Below, piece after piece: positions 53,365-62,326 of a stretch of 64,000 nt of DNA (position 1 is the first letter of the stretch; each line of letters opens with the position of its first letter). The notes under the pieces are model-generated. The model saw only the letters and a program-made list of their open reading frames with translations, searched no databases and was not told where the DNA came from. The position numbers and the translations under genes were made by a program. The DNA is from Clostridium acetobutylicum ATCC 824 (GTDB taxonomy: Bacteria > Bacillota > Clostridia > Clostridiales > Clostridiaceae). The stretch spans positions 2,204,001 to 2,268,000 of the forward strand of contig NC_003030.1 in NCBI RefSeq assembly GCF_000008765.1. Direction: 5' to 3'.

Positions 53365-55101
53365 TCAATATTTCATAAACTCCTTTGCAGCCTCTATTAT
53401 ATTATTATATAGTATAAGATTTCTTTCAAATTTTATTTTAAGTTTTTCTTCACTTTTCATACCTTTTTTTTCTCTAAAATTAGGATTACCAAGTATATTT
53501 ATTATTGCCGGAGACAAAAGCACATTTATAAATTTAAAGCTGCTAGCCATACTAAATATACACTCATTCGTCAGATTAAAATTATGTGCTAAAAAATCCT
53601 TATCACTCTCACTTTTTCCTCCAAATGCCAAATAACTATTATACTGTTCTACTGCAGAAGTGCACATACTGCTTATTACTTTTATATTTTGTCTAATTCC
53701 ATCCAGTTTAATGCGCATATTATCATCATCCATAAGCACATTATTACTTTTTATTATATTACTTACAGCTTCTGTATTCTTTATACTTTCGCCGAATTTT
53801 TCTAGTGCATCCTTAAATTTAATAAGTGGTGCTCCTTCTATATTTGCTCCACCCTCTGTACAATTTATGAAGTCCACATGTTTTTTTACTTGTATAAATT
53901 CCTCCATTGCCTTCTTATAAAAATAAAGTGTTCTATCGGTTTTTACCTTTCCCCCATACACATCATCAACATAGAAGAAATTTTTTATGTTACTATTTCC
54001 ACCAACATTCAAATCACAAGTTACATCATTAGTATACGCAAAATCTTGACCTACAAATATTATCCTATTACAGCCAATATATTCTGCTAAAGAAGCACAC
54101 ACATGTGCAACAGATCCCCCTTCATACAAGTTATCTATATCCTTCTCAAAAAAATCTTTAGAGGCATCATTGACCCCCGTATCCGTGAAAAAAATTTTAT
54201 CTCCCTTATAGTTCTTAATTACCTTGTAATTTGTAAATTCAGAGTAAATTATGGGTACTGTACAATCAAGGGCATCCTTCATAATTTCAAACGCAGGTTC
54301 ATCAGGATCTATAACGCACACAAAATCAGGCCTTATTCCCTTATCTAATAAAAGCTTAAGCGTCCTTCCTCCCGTTATAACGATAAACTTACTTTGATAA
54401 TCCTTCAGTAAATCTATATTTTTAGAAAGTGAGGGGCCTGCTGAAACAATAACTGCCGGCATACCCTTATAAATATTTTTAAAATGATTTATTATTGTAC
54501 TTTTCTGAATGAACTTTAAATTATTCATATAGGAACTAAAAAAATGTCTTGAATGAACTATATGTGTTCCCATATTTACAAGTAAACTATTTTGAATGTC
54601 TATATAACTTTTATAAAGATTAGATATTTCTTCATAGTATGTATCTGCATAATTAGCAAAAACACCACACTTTGTATTCGATATATTGAATTCATCTAGA
54701 AACAAACTAAGTATTCCATTTAAATCTTCTTCATTATATAAGTACAAATAAATTCTATCATCATCTATTATCTTGTTCGCATAATTTAATTTTAAAAATC
54801 TCGATATAACATCTTCTCTTGGTTCTACAATCAAAATTCTCATTTTTTTCAAGTTCATATTTATAAGCTTTAAAATATGTTCTCCGCATCCAAGTCCAAA
54901 TATTACAAAGTCACTTTCTGTATTTTCTATATTTAATTTTTTTATAAATGAATTTATGTCTTCCTGAACGTTTTCTCTATTTCCAATATACTTATTATCT
55001 AACTTAAGTATATTTTTATTATCCAAGCTTTCTTCAATAACTGCATTAATTTCTGAAATGTCTCTACATCCCATTACAGTATTAAACGTTATTATATTCA
55101 T
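53365..55101 (-). CDS. Maf-type flagellin modification protein (MptE-like DUF115)
   Basis: A 578-residue protein of the motility accessory factor family. The N-terminal variable domain has FGLGCGEHILKLI; the central MptE-like (DUF115) domain has AVIVSAGPSLSKN, ITGGRTLKLLLDKGIRPDFVCVIDP and EGGSVAHVCASLAEYIGCNRIIFVGQDFAYT. Maf proteins transfer nonulosonic acid sugars onto flagellin in several bacteria. It sits just upstream of flagellin. The ATG at 55101 has GGAGGGG upstream. The sugar is not known here; no pse or leg genes are in the window. Confidence 0.85.
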   Translation of the reverse strand: MNIITFNTVMGCRDISEINAVIEESLDNKNILKLDNKYIGNRENVQEDINSFIKKLNIENTESDFVIFGLGCGEHILKLINMNLKKMRILIVEPREDVISRFLKLNYANKIIDDDRIYLYLYNEEDLNGILSLFLDEFNISNTKCGVFANYADTYYEEISNLYKSYIDIQNSLLVNMGTHIVHSRHFFSSYMNNLKFIQKSTIINHFKNIYKGMPAVIVSAGPSLSKNIDLLKDYQSKFIVITGGRTLKLLLDKGIRPDFVCVIDPDEPAFEIMKDALDCTVPIIYSEFTNYKVIKNYKGDKIFFTDTGVNDASKDFFEKDIDNLYEGGSVAHVCASLAEYIGCNRIIFVGQDFAYTNDVTCDLNVGGNSNIKNFFYVDDVYGGKVKTDRTLYFYKKAMEEFIQVKKHVDFINCTEGGANIEGAPLIKFKDALEKFGESIKNTEAVSNIIKSNNVLMDDDNMRIKLDGIRQNIKVISSMCTSAVEQYNSYLAFGGKSESDKDFLAHNFNLTNECIFSMASSFKFINVLLSPAIINILGNPNFREKKGMKSEEKLKIKFERNLILYNNIIEAAKEFMKY

Positions 55102-55126
55102 CAAAACCCCTCCATACTAAATAGTT

Positions 55127-55153
55127 AAAAAAAAGCAGGACTTCTCCCGCTTT
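55127..55153 (-). terminator. Terminator after glf
   Basis: AAAGCGGGA, loop GAAG, TCCTGCTTT with one G-T pair, followed by seven or eight T on the minus strand. It separates glf from the Maf-type gene by 30 bases. Confidence 0.8.
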
Positions 55154-55161
55154 ATAAATTG

Positions 55162-56244
55162 CTATTTAAGCTTATCAACAAGCTTTATGGCTTCATCTAC
55201 AACTACATCCATATTCATATATCTATATTGCCCAAGCCTTCCTAAAAAATAAGCATTTTCTAGATTCTCTACTTGCTTCTTATATTCTAAATAAAGCTTT
55301 TGATTTTTACTCTGAGGTACTGGATAATAAGGTTCACCATCAGAACATGAATATTCTCTTACTATAGTAGTGTTATAACATTTTTGCCCTGTAAGATGTT
55401 TAAATTCTGTTATTCTAGTAAAATCATAATCATTAGGATAGTTAACCGTACCAACCTTTTGATAATAATCTTGGTTTAGAGTTTCAAATTCAAAGTTTAT
55501 TGATCTATAAGGCAGTCTTCCAAATTTATAATCAAAAAACTCATCTGCACATCCAGTATATATAAGACTTTTATACTGAATTTCACTTTTTATAAATTTA
55601 TAATCTGTATTAAGCATTATATGTATATTTTCATGATTAAGCATATTTTCAAACATCTTTGTATACCCATCAAGTGGCAGCCCCTGATATACATTAGTAA
55701 AATATCTGTCATCTCTATTTGTTCTTATAGGAATTCTAGCTGTAACTTCTTTTTCTAGCTCTTCCGGCATAATTCCCCACTGCTTTTTTGTGTAGCCTTC
55801 AAAGAACATTTTATAAAGCTGAGACCCAACCTTAGTCACTACCATATCTCTAGCATTATTTATTTCAATATCCTTTTCTCTTACTTTATCAAAAAACTCA
55901 CTAATAGTATCATTAGAATAATTTGTACCATAAAGCTGGTTTACAGTATCCACATTAATTGGCATAGGTACAAGTCTTCCATCTACATAAGATAAAACCT
56001 TATGCTGATAAAGATACCATTTAGTAAATCTAGATAAGAACTCCCATACCCTTTTGCTATTTGTGTGAAAAATATGAGGGCCATATTTATGTACGAGTAT
56101 GCCATTATCATCATAATAATCATAGGCATTCCCACCTATATGATTTCTTTTATCCACAATTAAAATTTTTTTTCCCTTTTCAGCTAAAAGCCTTGCAGAA
56201 ACAGCCCCTGAAAATCCACAACCAACTATTAAATAATCAAACAT
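55162..56244 (-). CDS. glf: UDP-galactopyranose mutase
   Basis: A 360-residue flavoenzyme that converts UDP-galactopyranose to UDP-galactofuranose. The FAD-binding start DYLIVGCGFSGAVSARLLAEKGK, GGNAYDYYDDNGILVHKYGPHIFHT and the C-terminal FLGRLGQYRYMNMD are typical. AGGAGGAAA precedes the ATG. It implies that galactofuranose is in a surface glycan made by this locus, possibly through the nearby GT2 enzymes. Confidence 0.96.
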   Translation of the reverse strand: MFDYLIVGCGFSGAVSARLLAEKGKKILIVDKRNHIGGNAYDYYDDNGILVHKYGPHIFHTNSKRVWEFLSRFTKWYLYQHKVLSYVDGRLVPMPINVDTVNQLYGTNYSNDTISEFFDKVREKDIEINNARDMVVTKVGSQLYKMFFEGYTKKQWGIMPEELEKEVTARIPIRTNRDDRYFTNVYQGLPLDGYTKMFENMLNHENIHIMLNTDYKFIKSEIQYKSLIYTGCADEFFDYKFGRLPYRSINFEFETLNQDYYQKVGTVNYPNDYDFTRITEFKHLTGQKCYNTTIVREYSCSDGEPYYPVPQSKNQKLYLEYKKQVENLENAYFLGRLGQYRYMNMDVVVDEAIKLVDKLK

Positions 56245-56290
56245 AATTTCCTCCTATAAAATTCATTTAAATATACGCACTTAAAAAACT

Positions 56291-56776
56291 TCATTTTTTC
56301 TTAGCTGCTCTTAATTTAAAAATCAAAAAAGGTACTGATACAATTCCAAATAAGCAGGTAAAAAATCCTGATAGTATTTTAAAAACAAAACTCGAAAGCT
56401 CCATAATGTATATTGAGAGCCTATCTCTATCTTTAAATTCAGAAATAACATTACACATTATAATTTTATCACTATTAATAGATAATGCATACTTAAAAAC
56501 ATTAAAAAAACCTGCTCCTGATATATTGGTAACAGGAACAATTACTACATCAAATTTTATGTTCTCAATTTCTTTAACTTTGTTTCCCTTTTTAAAGGAT
56601 TCCTTATACGGATAGACATATATGTTATGTATATTATTATACTTTTCAGCTAATTTTACTCCATGTTCATGAGTTAGTATATCTATTTCATAGTCTTTAT
56701 ACTTCTTCTCTATAGCTTTTAAATTTAAATCCAACTGCTGAAAGCTTGCTGAGCGAACTATAAGTAATTTTTTCAT
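56291..56776 (-). CDS. Unknown protein of the glycan locus (161 residues)
   Basis: I do not recognise a named family. The first 110 residues alternate strand and helix (KKLLIVRSASFQQLDLNLKAIEKKY, YEIDILTHEHGVKLAEKY), somewhat like the N-terminal half of a GT9/GT4 glycosyltransferase. Residues about 128-153 form a membrane segment. It could be a shortened glycosyltransferase. GGAAGGTG precedes the ATG and it lies 22 bases after a GT2 gene. Confidence 0.7.
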   Translation of the reverse strand: MKKLLIVRSASFQQLDLNLKAIEKKYKDYEIDILTHEHGVKLAEKYNNIHNIYVYPYKESFKKGNKVKEIENIKFDVVIVPVTNISGAGFFNVFKYALSINSDKIIMCNVISEFKDRDRLSIYIMELSSFVFKILSGFFTCLFGIVSVPFLIFKLRAAKKK

Positions 56777-56798
56777 GCTGCACCTTCCTCACTTAAGG

Positions 56799-57698
56799 TT
56801 ATTTATAAAAGGTAAATGAAACATTTAAGGGAATCCTTAGATTTTCCTCAATGTACTTATCAACAACCTTCCTTTTTCCCTTTATTTTATTAAAATTCAT
56901 GAAAGCATTCCACATTGCCTTTAAATATATATTAGTTTTTTGCTCCATTGAATAATAAAAACAATCATATATAAGTTCTATAGTTTTCTTTAAAGCTGCT
57001 TTTGTAGAATAATTTTTCCATACAAGAAAAAAAGCATTTCTTGTATAATAAAAAGGCGCCCTCCAGGAAGCTCTATTTTTAGGTGAATACTTATGATACG
57101 CTATAACATCAGCAAAAAACTTTATTTTATATCCCATATCTAATATTCTAAAAGCTGTATCCTGTTCATTCCAGTATAGAAAAAATTCCTCTGGATAAAA
57201 ACCCGCTTTTTTAAGTACTTCAGTTCTAACACCTGCTCCAGCTCCATTAAAAGCCATAATATACTCATCAGATTCAGCTGCTGTATCATTACTAGTTTCT
57301 TCTGTATCAATTTTCTTAACCTCATCATAATTATAGTAATTTCTCACATCAAAGGCCACCATACCAAGCTTATCATCCTTTTGAAACTTTTTGACCATTC
57401 TTTTAATAGAATTTTTTTCAGGGAAGGAATCATCATCAAGTATTACTATGTACTCTCCCGCAGCACTTTTAAATCCAACATTATATGCCTCTATTCCTGC
57501 GTTTTTAGGCATTTTTATAAGCTTTACCTCTTTAAAATCTTCCTCTATTTTTTCTACAGTTCCATCCGTAGATCCATTATCAACAACTATTATCTCTAAA
57601 GACTCATAATCTATTTTTCTTATATTATTAAGACTTTCACATATTTCATCTTTTCTATTCCAACAAATACTTACAATACTAACTAATGGAGTCTCCAT
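56799..57698 (-). CDS. GT2 family glycosyltransferase
   Basis: A 299-residue GT-A enzyme with VSIVSICWNRKDEICESL, the nucleotide site VVDNGSTDGT, metal-binding LDDDSFP (DxD) and the acceptor-side FFLYWNEQDTAFRILDMG. It is similar to rhamnosyl- or galactofuranosyltransferases of the GT2 family; the acceptor is unknown. GGGAGGTAA precedes the ATG. A terminator upstream separates it from the next GT2 gene. Confidence 0.9.
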   Translation of the reverse strand: METPLVSIVSICWNRKDEICESLNNIRKIDYESLEIIVVDNGSTDGTVEKIEEDFKEVKLIKMPKNAGIEAYNVGFKSAAGEYIVILDDDSFPEKNSIKRMVKKFQKDDKLGMVAFDVRNYYNYDEVKKIDTEETSNDTAAESDEYIMAFNGAGAGVRTEVLKKAGFYPEEFFLYWNEQDTAFRILDMGYKIKFFADVIAYHKYSPKNRASWRAPFYYTRNAFFLVWKNYSTKAALKKTIELIYDCFYYSMEQKTNIYLKAMWNAFMNFNKIKGKRKVVDKYIEENLRIPLNVSFTFYK

Positions 57699-57785
57699 TT
57701 TTTACCTCCCGATATTAAATATACTATATTATTTTATCGTATAAGTAAATTGAAAATTGATACCAAACACAACCAACCTTATATT

Positions 57786-57819
57786 ATAAAAAGTTTGAGC
57801 TGTTATTAAGCGCAAACTT
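57786..57819 (-). terminator. Terminator between two glycosyltransferase genes
   Basis: An 11-bp stem with one mismatch (57809-57819 with 57791-57801) and a 7-base loop, followed by TTTTTATAATAT on the minus strand. Confidence 0.7.
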
Positions 57820-57826
57820 CCTTTAT

Positions 57827-59176
57827 CTACTTATTCAATTTTCTGTTTAATACTCTCATTTTACTTAACAAATTAGGATACCATATATTCTTCATCAAAC
57901 TATATGTATTATCATAGTTTTCTATGTATTTTCTATCATCCCCTGAAACTATTACATTAAAGAATTTATCCACATAAATCAAATTATTTGAAAGCTCATT
58001 TCTCATATCAAATATATGATTGCAAATTTTAATTACTGTCTCATATTTTTTTAAGCTTTCACTTTTTAAACTTAGTACTTTATATTCCTCAAACTGCTGC
58101 TTAATATTCTTTACATTACCTGAAATCAAATTTATTTCAGTTTCACTGTTTGTCGCTTTAATCTTATTTACAATATTTCTAAGTACTTCTATATTAGAAT
58201 CTCCTGTAAGAGCTATTTTATTTTTATTTTCAATTAACTCTCCAAACCTATCTTTAACCTTTTCAATTTCTAATATTTTATCCTGACTAGCCTTTCCTCT
58301 AACGTCATTTAATGCATCTTCTACTGCTGCAATTATAGTTCTAGCACTGCTGTATTTACCAATATAATTACAGGAATAAATCGCCTGAAAAATTTCATCA
58401 AATATTCTGAGACAAAAATCCTTAATTCTATTTTCTTCAATATACTTAGCAAAAAAGCGAATCCTATTGCGCCAAAAATAATATGTTCCAAAAGTATTTG
58501 TTTTCTGAGCTACCCCCATTTTATGCCATACTTTTGATTTTCCATAGGTCACAACCTTGTATCCAGCTTTTTTAAATCTATATCCCCATTCTATATCATC
58601 CCAATATATAAAATTATCTTCATCCATTATGCCAACTCTTCTTAGGGCTTCAATCCTTACCATCATAGAACAAGCCGGTACATAATCACACTCAACCACT
58701 TCTGGAAGTTCAATAAAATCAATGTAACCTTTGTAAAATGGGTTAATATAAAAATTTTCAAAATCAATTTTCGCTCCCATTTCTTGAATCTTATCTCTGT
58801 TATCCATTGAATATATTTTTGAACCTACTACAGCAGTGTCGTCATTTTTTTCTAAATATCTATATGAATTGTTTATAGCCTCTTTATCTAAAATAACGTC
58901 ATTGTCTAAAAGCATGACATACTTATAGTCCTTCTTCAATACTTCCCTTATTCCTGTATTAAATCCACCAGATCCGCCTAAGTTTTCAGTATTACTAATC
59001 AACATTACTTTATCCTTAAATTTATCTTTTATAGCTTCTACTGAGCCGTCTTCTGATGCATTATCCACCACATAAATATCTAAATCCCTATATGATGAAT
59101 TTAGAACTGAGTCTATACAGTTTAATACATATTCCTTTTTATTGTAATTACAAATTACTATAGATAATTCTTTCAT
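57827..59176 (-). CDS. GT2 family glycosyltransferase with C-terminal extension
   Basis: A 449-residue protein. Residues 1-270 are a GT2 domain with LSIVICNYNKKEYVLNCIDS, VVDNASEDGSVEAI, the metal site MLLDNDV and NFIYWDDIEWGYRFKKAGYK. Residues 270-449 are a helical extension without recognised motif and do not carry the WGAS module of the next genes. It resembles rhamnosyl- or galactofuranosyltransferases. AGGAG precedes the ATG. Confidence 0.88.
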   Translation of the reverse strand: MKELSIVICNYNKKEYVLNCIDSVLNSSYRDLDIYVVDNASEDGSVEAIKDKFKDKVMLISNTENLGGSGGFNTGIREVLKKDYKYVMLLDNDVILDKEAINNSYRYLEKNDDTAVVGSKIYSMDNRDKIQEMGAKIDFENFYINPFYKGYIDFIELPEVVECDYVPACSMMVRIEALRRVGIMDEDNFIYWDDIEWGYRFKKAGYKVVTYGKSKVWHKMGVAQKTNTFGTYYFWRNRIRFFAKYIEENRIKDFCLRIFDEIFQAIYSCNYIGKYSSARTIIAAVEDALNDVRGKASQDKILEIEKVKDRFGELIENKNKIALTGDSNIEVLRNIVNKIKATNSETEINLISGNVKNIKQQFEEYKVLSLKSESLKKYETVIKICNHIFDMRNELSNNLIYVDKFFNVIVSGDDRKYIENYDNTYSLMKNIWYPNLLSKMRVLNRKLNK

Positions 59177-59200
59177 TTTTTATTACTCCTATCTGCAGCA

Positions 59201-60202
59201 TTATACAGTACTCAAAAAGTCCTTTATACATTTCAAACCCATGCTTTTCAAACTGCTCATCGCTTCCTCTTTTCCCGGTTCAGTTGCAATAAAAACATAA
59301 TCAAATTTAATATGATTTATATCTTTTGGATGAAGAATTCTAATTTTTTCAAATTCACCTGTTTTAAATTTATCTACAAATGCAATACATTGAGATTTCT
59401 CAAAAAATTCGTCTAAAACCTCTTTTGTAATTTTGCCTCCATTACTTGCACCCCATACTATGTATTTAAAGTCTTTCTTGAACTCTCTCTTAAAAACATC
59501 TATTAATTTTATTTTTATTCCATCTTTTAAACCTTCATAATTTTGATTATCTACTCTAGTCTTTGACTCCTCGTGCATCCTAAAATATATAAGTTCTTCC
59601 TTTAGCTTATATATTTTAAATCCGCTTTCTATAGCTCTTAGCCATAAATCTAAATCCTCTGATTTAAAATCATTGTATCCTTTTAGCTCTCTCAATATAT
59701 CTTTCCTAAACATTACTGAAGGATGTGCTAAACAATACCAATAATTTAATATTTTTTCTCTATTATCATCATAAATATCAAATTCTATATTTAGCTTATT
59801 TTCATTTTTTTCTTTTATATCATTAGAAATATTGCCCACCACTTTTACCTGTGTTCCCAGTATATCTATATCTCTGTGGCTTTTTAGAAAAGAAATTTGT
59901 TTTTCTATTCTTTTGGGTGCGGAAATATCATCAGCATCCATCCTTGCTATATATTCTCCTTTTGCCAATCGTATAGCTTCATTTAACGAGTACACAATTC
60001 CTTTATTTTCTCTTGAAATCACATTTATTCTTTTATCTAATTTGGCATATTCCTTAATTATTTTAAAAGAGTTATCTGTAGAGCCATCATTTATTATTAT
60101 AAATTCCAAATCACTGTATGATTGATTTAAAATACTTTCTATGGACTCTTTCAGATATTTTTCACTATTATAAACTGGCATTACAACGCTTACCTTGGCC
60201 AT
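59201..60202 (-). CDS. GT2 glycosyltransferase fused to a C-terminal WGAS Rossmann-like module (A)
   Basis: A 333-residue protein. The GT2 domain (1-230) has VSVVMPVYNSEKYLKESIES, IINDGSTDNS, MDADD (DxD site) and a conserved AHPSVMFRKDIL and SEDLDLWLRA. The C-terminal module (about 245-333) reads YIVWGASNGGK, FVDKFKTGEF and DYVFIATEPGKEEA. The module resembles the nucleotide-binding half of PglD-like or epimerase domains, but its job is unknown. It is the first of four neighbouring genes with this module. GGGGTG lies about 10 bases before the ATG. Confidence 0.88.
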   Translation of the reverse strand: MAKVSVVMPVYNSEKYLKESIESILNQSYSDLEFIIINDGSTDNSFKIIKEYAKLDKRINVISRENKGIVYSLNEAIRLAKGEYIARMDADDISAPKRIEKQISFLKSHRDIDILGTQVKVVGNISNDIKEKNENKLNIEFDIYDDNREKILNYWYCLAHPSVMFRKDILRELKGYNDFKSEDLDLWLRAIESGFKIYKLKEELIYFRMHEESKTRVDNQNYEGLKDGIKIKLIDVFKREFKKDFKYIVWGASNGGKITKEVLDEFFEKSQCIAFVDKFKTGEFEKIRILHPKDINHIKFDYVFIATEPGKEEAMSSLKSMGLKCIKDFLSTV

Positions 60203-60252
60203 ACTTTAATATCACCCCGAATACATATCGTGTTTACTTCACAGCTTAGCTT

Positions 60253-61263
60253 TTATACTAGACTTATATATTCCTTGAATTTTTTAAGTCCACAATTTTT
60301 TAAGAACTCATCAGCCTCTTCTTTACCTGGCAATGTGGCAATGAAGACATAATCACTATGTAATTTCATTAAATCCTCTGGCTTATAAATCCTACATTCA
60401 TCAACCTCTCCTTCTTTATATTTATCAATAAATCCAATTAAATTAAATTTATCAGTTGTGCTCTCAACAACCTTTTTTACAAGTTTTCCTCCCGTACTAG
60501 CTCCCCAAATTAAGTAATCAACTTTGTCTTTTTTATTGGTATCATTTATATAATCTATCTTTGCTTTCATAGTATATTCAACCATCTTAGGATTAAACAT
60601 TTCCACTGCTGTTTTAGATTTATTGTGAACCCTATATTTAATTAAGCATTCATCCATTCTCACTATCTTATATCCATTTCTTATAGCCCTTAACCACAAA
60701 TCATAATCCTCTGCAGTATCATATTCTTTTCTATATCCTCTTAATTTTACGATACTATCCTTTTTAAACATGACTGAAGGATGAGGTATAGCACATGAAG
60801 TTAAAAAAACCTGTTCTATATTTTGTGAATCAAATTTTATTGAAAATGCACTATTATAAATTGTTTTTTGCTTCTCATCTATATCTCCAAAAGCCTCTAT
60901 TCTAGTACCTAATATATCTACATCTTTGTTTAATTCTAAAAACTCAAATTGTTTTTCGATTCTATTATTAATGGATATATCATCCGCATCCATTCTTGCT
61001 ATGTATTTTCCTCTAGCTATGTTTATACCTTCATTTAATGAATCGACAAGTCCCCTATGTTCTCTTGAAATCACAATAATTCTGTTGTCTTTATTAGCGT
61101 AGCTAGATATTATGTTATAAGATTCATCAGTAGAACCATCATCAACTATTATAAACTCAAAATCATTATAGGTCTGATCTAAAATACTTTCTATAGCTTC
61201 TGCTAAATACCTCTCACTATTATATACTGGCATTACTATTGATACTTTAGGATACACCTTCAT
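60253..61263 (-). CDS. GT2 glycosyltransferase with C-terminal WGAS module (B)
   Basis: A 336-residue paralogue of its neighbours. The GT2 part has VSIVMPVYNSERYLAEAIES, IVDDGSTDES, RMDADDIS, IPHPSVMFKKDSI and TAEDYDLWLRA. The C-terminal module has YLIWGASTGGKLVKK, GFIDKYKEGEV and DYVFIATLPGKEEADEF. AAGGAG precedes the ATG. Tandem duplication followed by divergence is the likely origin. Confidence 0.88.
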   Translation of the reverse strand: MKVYPKVSIVMPVYNSERYLAEAIESILDQTYNDFEFIIVDDGSTDESYNIISSYANKDNRIIVISREHRGLVDSLNEGINIARGKYIARMDADDISINNRIEKQFEFLELNKDVDILGTRIEAFGDIDEKQKTIYNSAFSIKFDSQNIEQVFLTSCAIPHPSVMFKKDSIVKLRGYRKEYDTAEDYDLWLRAIRNGYKIVRMDECLIKYRVHNKSKTAVEMFNPKMVEYTMKAKIDYINDTNKKDKVDYLIWGASTGGKLVKKVVESTTDKFNLIGFIDKYKEGEVDECRIYKPEDLMKLHSDYVFIATLPGKEEADEFLKNCGLKKFKEYISLV

Positions 61264-61286
61264 CTAAACACTCTCCTTAATATTCT

Positions 61287-62288
61287 TTAGCATAATACTA
61301 AAAAATCTTTTATTGGAACAAAATTATTCTTTGTCAAGATTCCTTTAGCTTCTTTACATCCTGGTAAAGTAGCTATGAATACATAATCAACTTTCATTTT
61401 ACTCAAATCTTCTGGATAAAATATATCTACACCCTCAAATTTTCCTGTTTTAAACTTATCAATATATCCATTTAGCTTAGCATTTGGAAAAACTTCTTTT
61501 ATCTTCTCATATGCTATTTTGCCCCCATTGCTGGCTCCCCAAATAACATAACTAAAATCTTTAAGCTTAAGTTTTTCCTTTACATACTCAAGCCTGGATT
61601 GAATTATATCTCTTATACTACTAAAACCTTCAGCATCCCTATGTATCTTAGAATCATTATGCAAACGAATTTTCATAAGTTTTTCTTCTAACATAGCTAT
61701 TTTATATCCCTTAGCTATAGCCCTTAGCCATAAATTATAATCTTCGGTTCTTTTATAGTTTAAGTTATACCCACCTAGAGCCTTAAGAACACTCATTTTC
61801 ATCATAACTGAAGGATGTGCAATATAACAATTCTCCAAAAATAAGCTTTCAATGCTTTCAGAATTATTTAAGTCAACATTGTACCAGTGCTCTCTTTCAA
61901 GTTTTTGTTCTCTACTAACATCTCCAAAAGCTTCTACCTTGCACGCTAGTATATCTACATCTTTATTTTTATTAAGATATTCTATTTGTCTTTCAAACCT
62001 TTCAGGAAGAGCTATATCGTCCGCATCCATTCTTGCTACATAACTTCCTTTTGCTCTATCGATTCCCTCATTTAGAGAATACACCATTCCCATGTTGTTG
62101 TCCCTTGATACTACAACTATTCTATTATCGTCATTTGCATATTTATTTATTATATCTATTGATTTATCATTTGAACCATCATTTACAATAATAAATTCAA
62201 AATCTCTATACGTTTGTTTTAGTATGCTTTCTATAGATTCTTCTAAATATTTTTCACAATTGTAAACAGGCATTATAACACTTATCAA
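61287..62288 (-). CDS. GT2 glycosyltransferase with C-terminal WGAS module (C)
   Basis: A 333-residue paralogue of A and B. The GT2 part has SVIMPVYNCEKYLEESIES, IVNDGSNDKS, RMDADDIA, IAHPSVMMKMSV and TEDYNLWLRA. The module has YVIWGASNGGKIAYE, GYIDKFKTGKF and DYVFIATLPGCKEA. The start is TTG with AAGGAG 9 bases upstream. The GT2 halves of A, B and C are close enough to suggest recent duplication. Confidence 0.88.
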   Translation of the reverse strand: MISVIMPVYNCEKYLEESIESILKQTYRDFEFIIVNDGSNDKSIDIINKYANDDNRIVVVSRDNNMGMVYSLNEGIDRAKGSYVARMDADDIALPERFERQIEYLNKNKDVDILACKVEAFGDVSREQKLEREHWYNVDLNNSESIESLFLENCYIAHPSVMMKMSVLKALGGYNLNYKRTEDYNLWLRAIAKGYKIAMLEEKLMKIRLHNDSKIHRDAEGFSSIRDIIQSRLEYVKEKLKLKDFSYVIWGASNGGKIAYEKIKEVFPNAKLNGYIDKFKTGKFEGVDIFYPEDLSKMKVDYVFIATLPGCKEAKGILTKNNFVPIKDFLVLC

Positions 62289-62326
62289 TTACTTCAACTC
62301 CTTCGCTTGTGAATCTTTAAATAAAA

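Noticed and set aside
57725-57760. TACGATAA resembling a sigma-28 -10 box before a GT2 gene
   Set aside because: No TAAA occurs 15 bases upstream, so it is probably a chance match.
59201-62288. Tandem GT2 paralogues as a phase-variation or recombination cassette
   Set aside because: There are no flanking inverted repeats, recombinase genes or homopolymer slip tracts, and the copies have diverged through their length.
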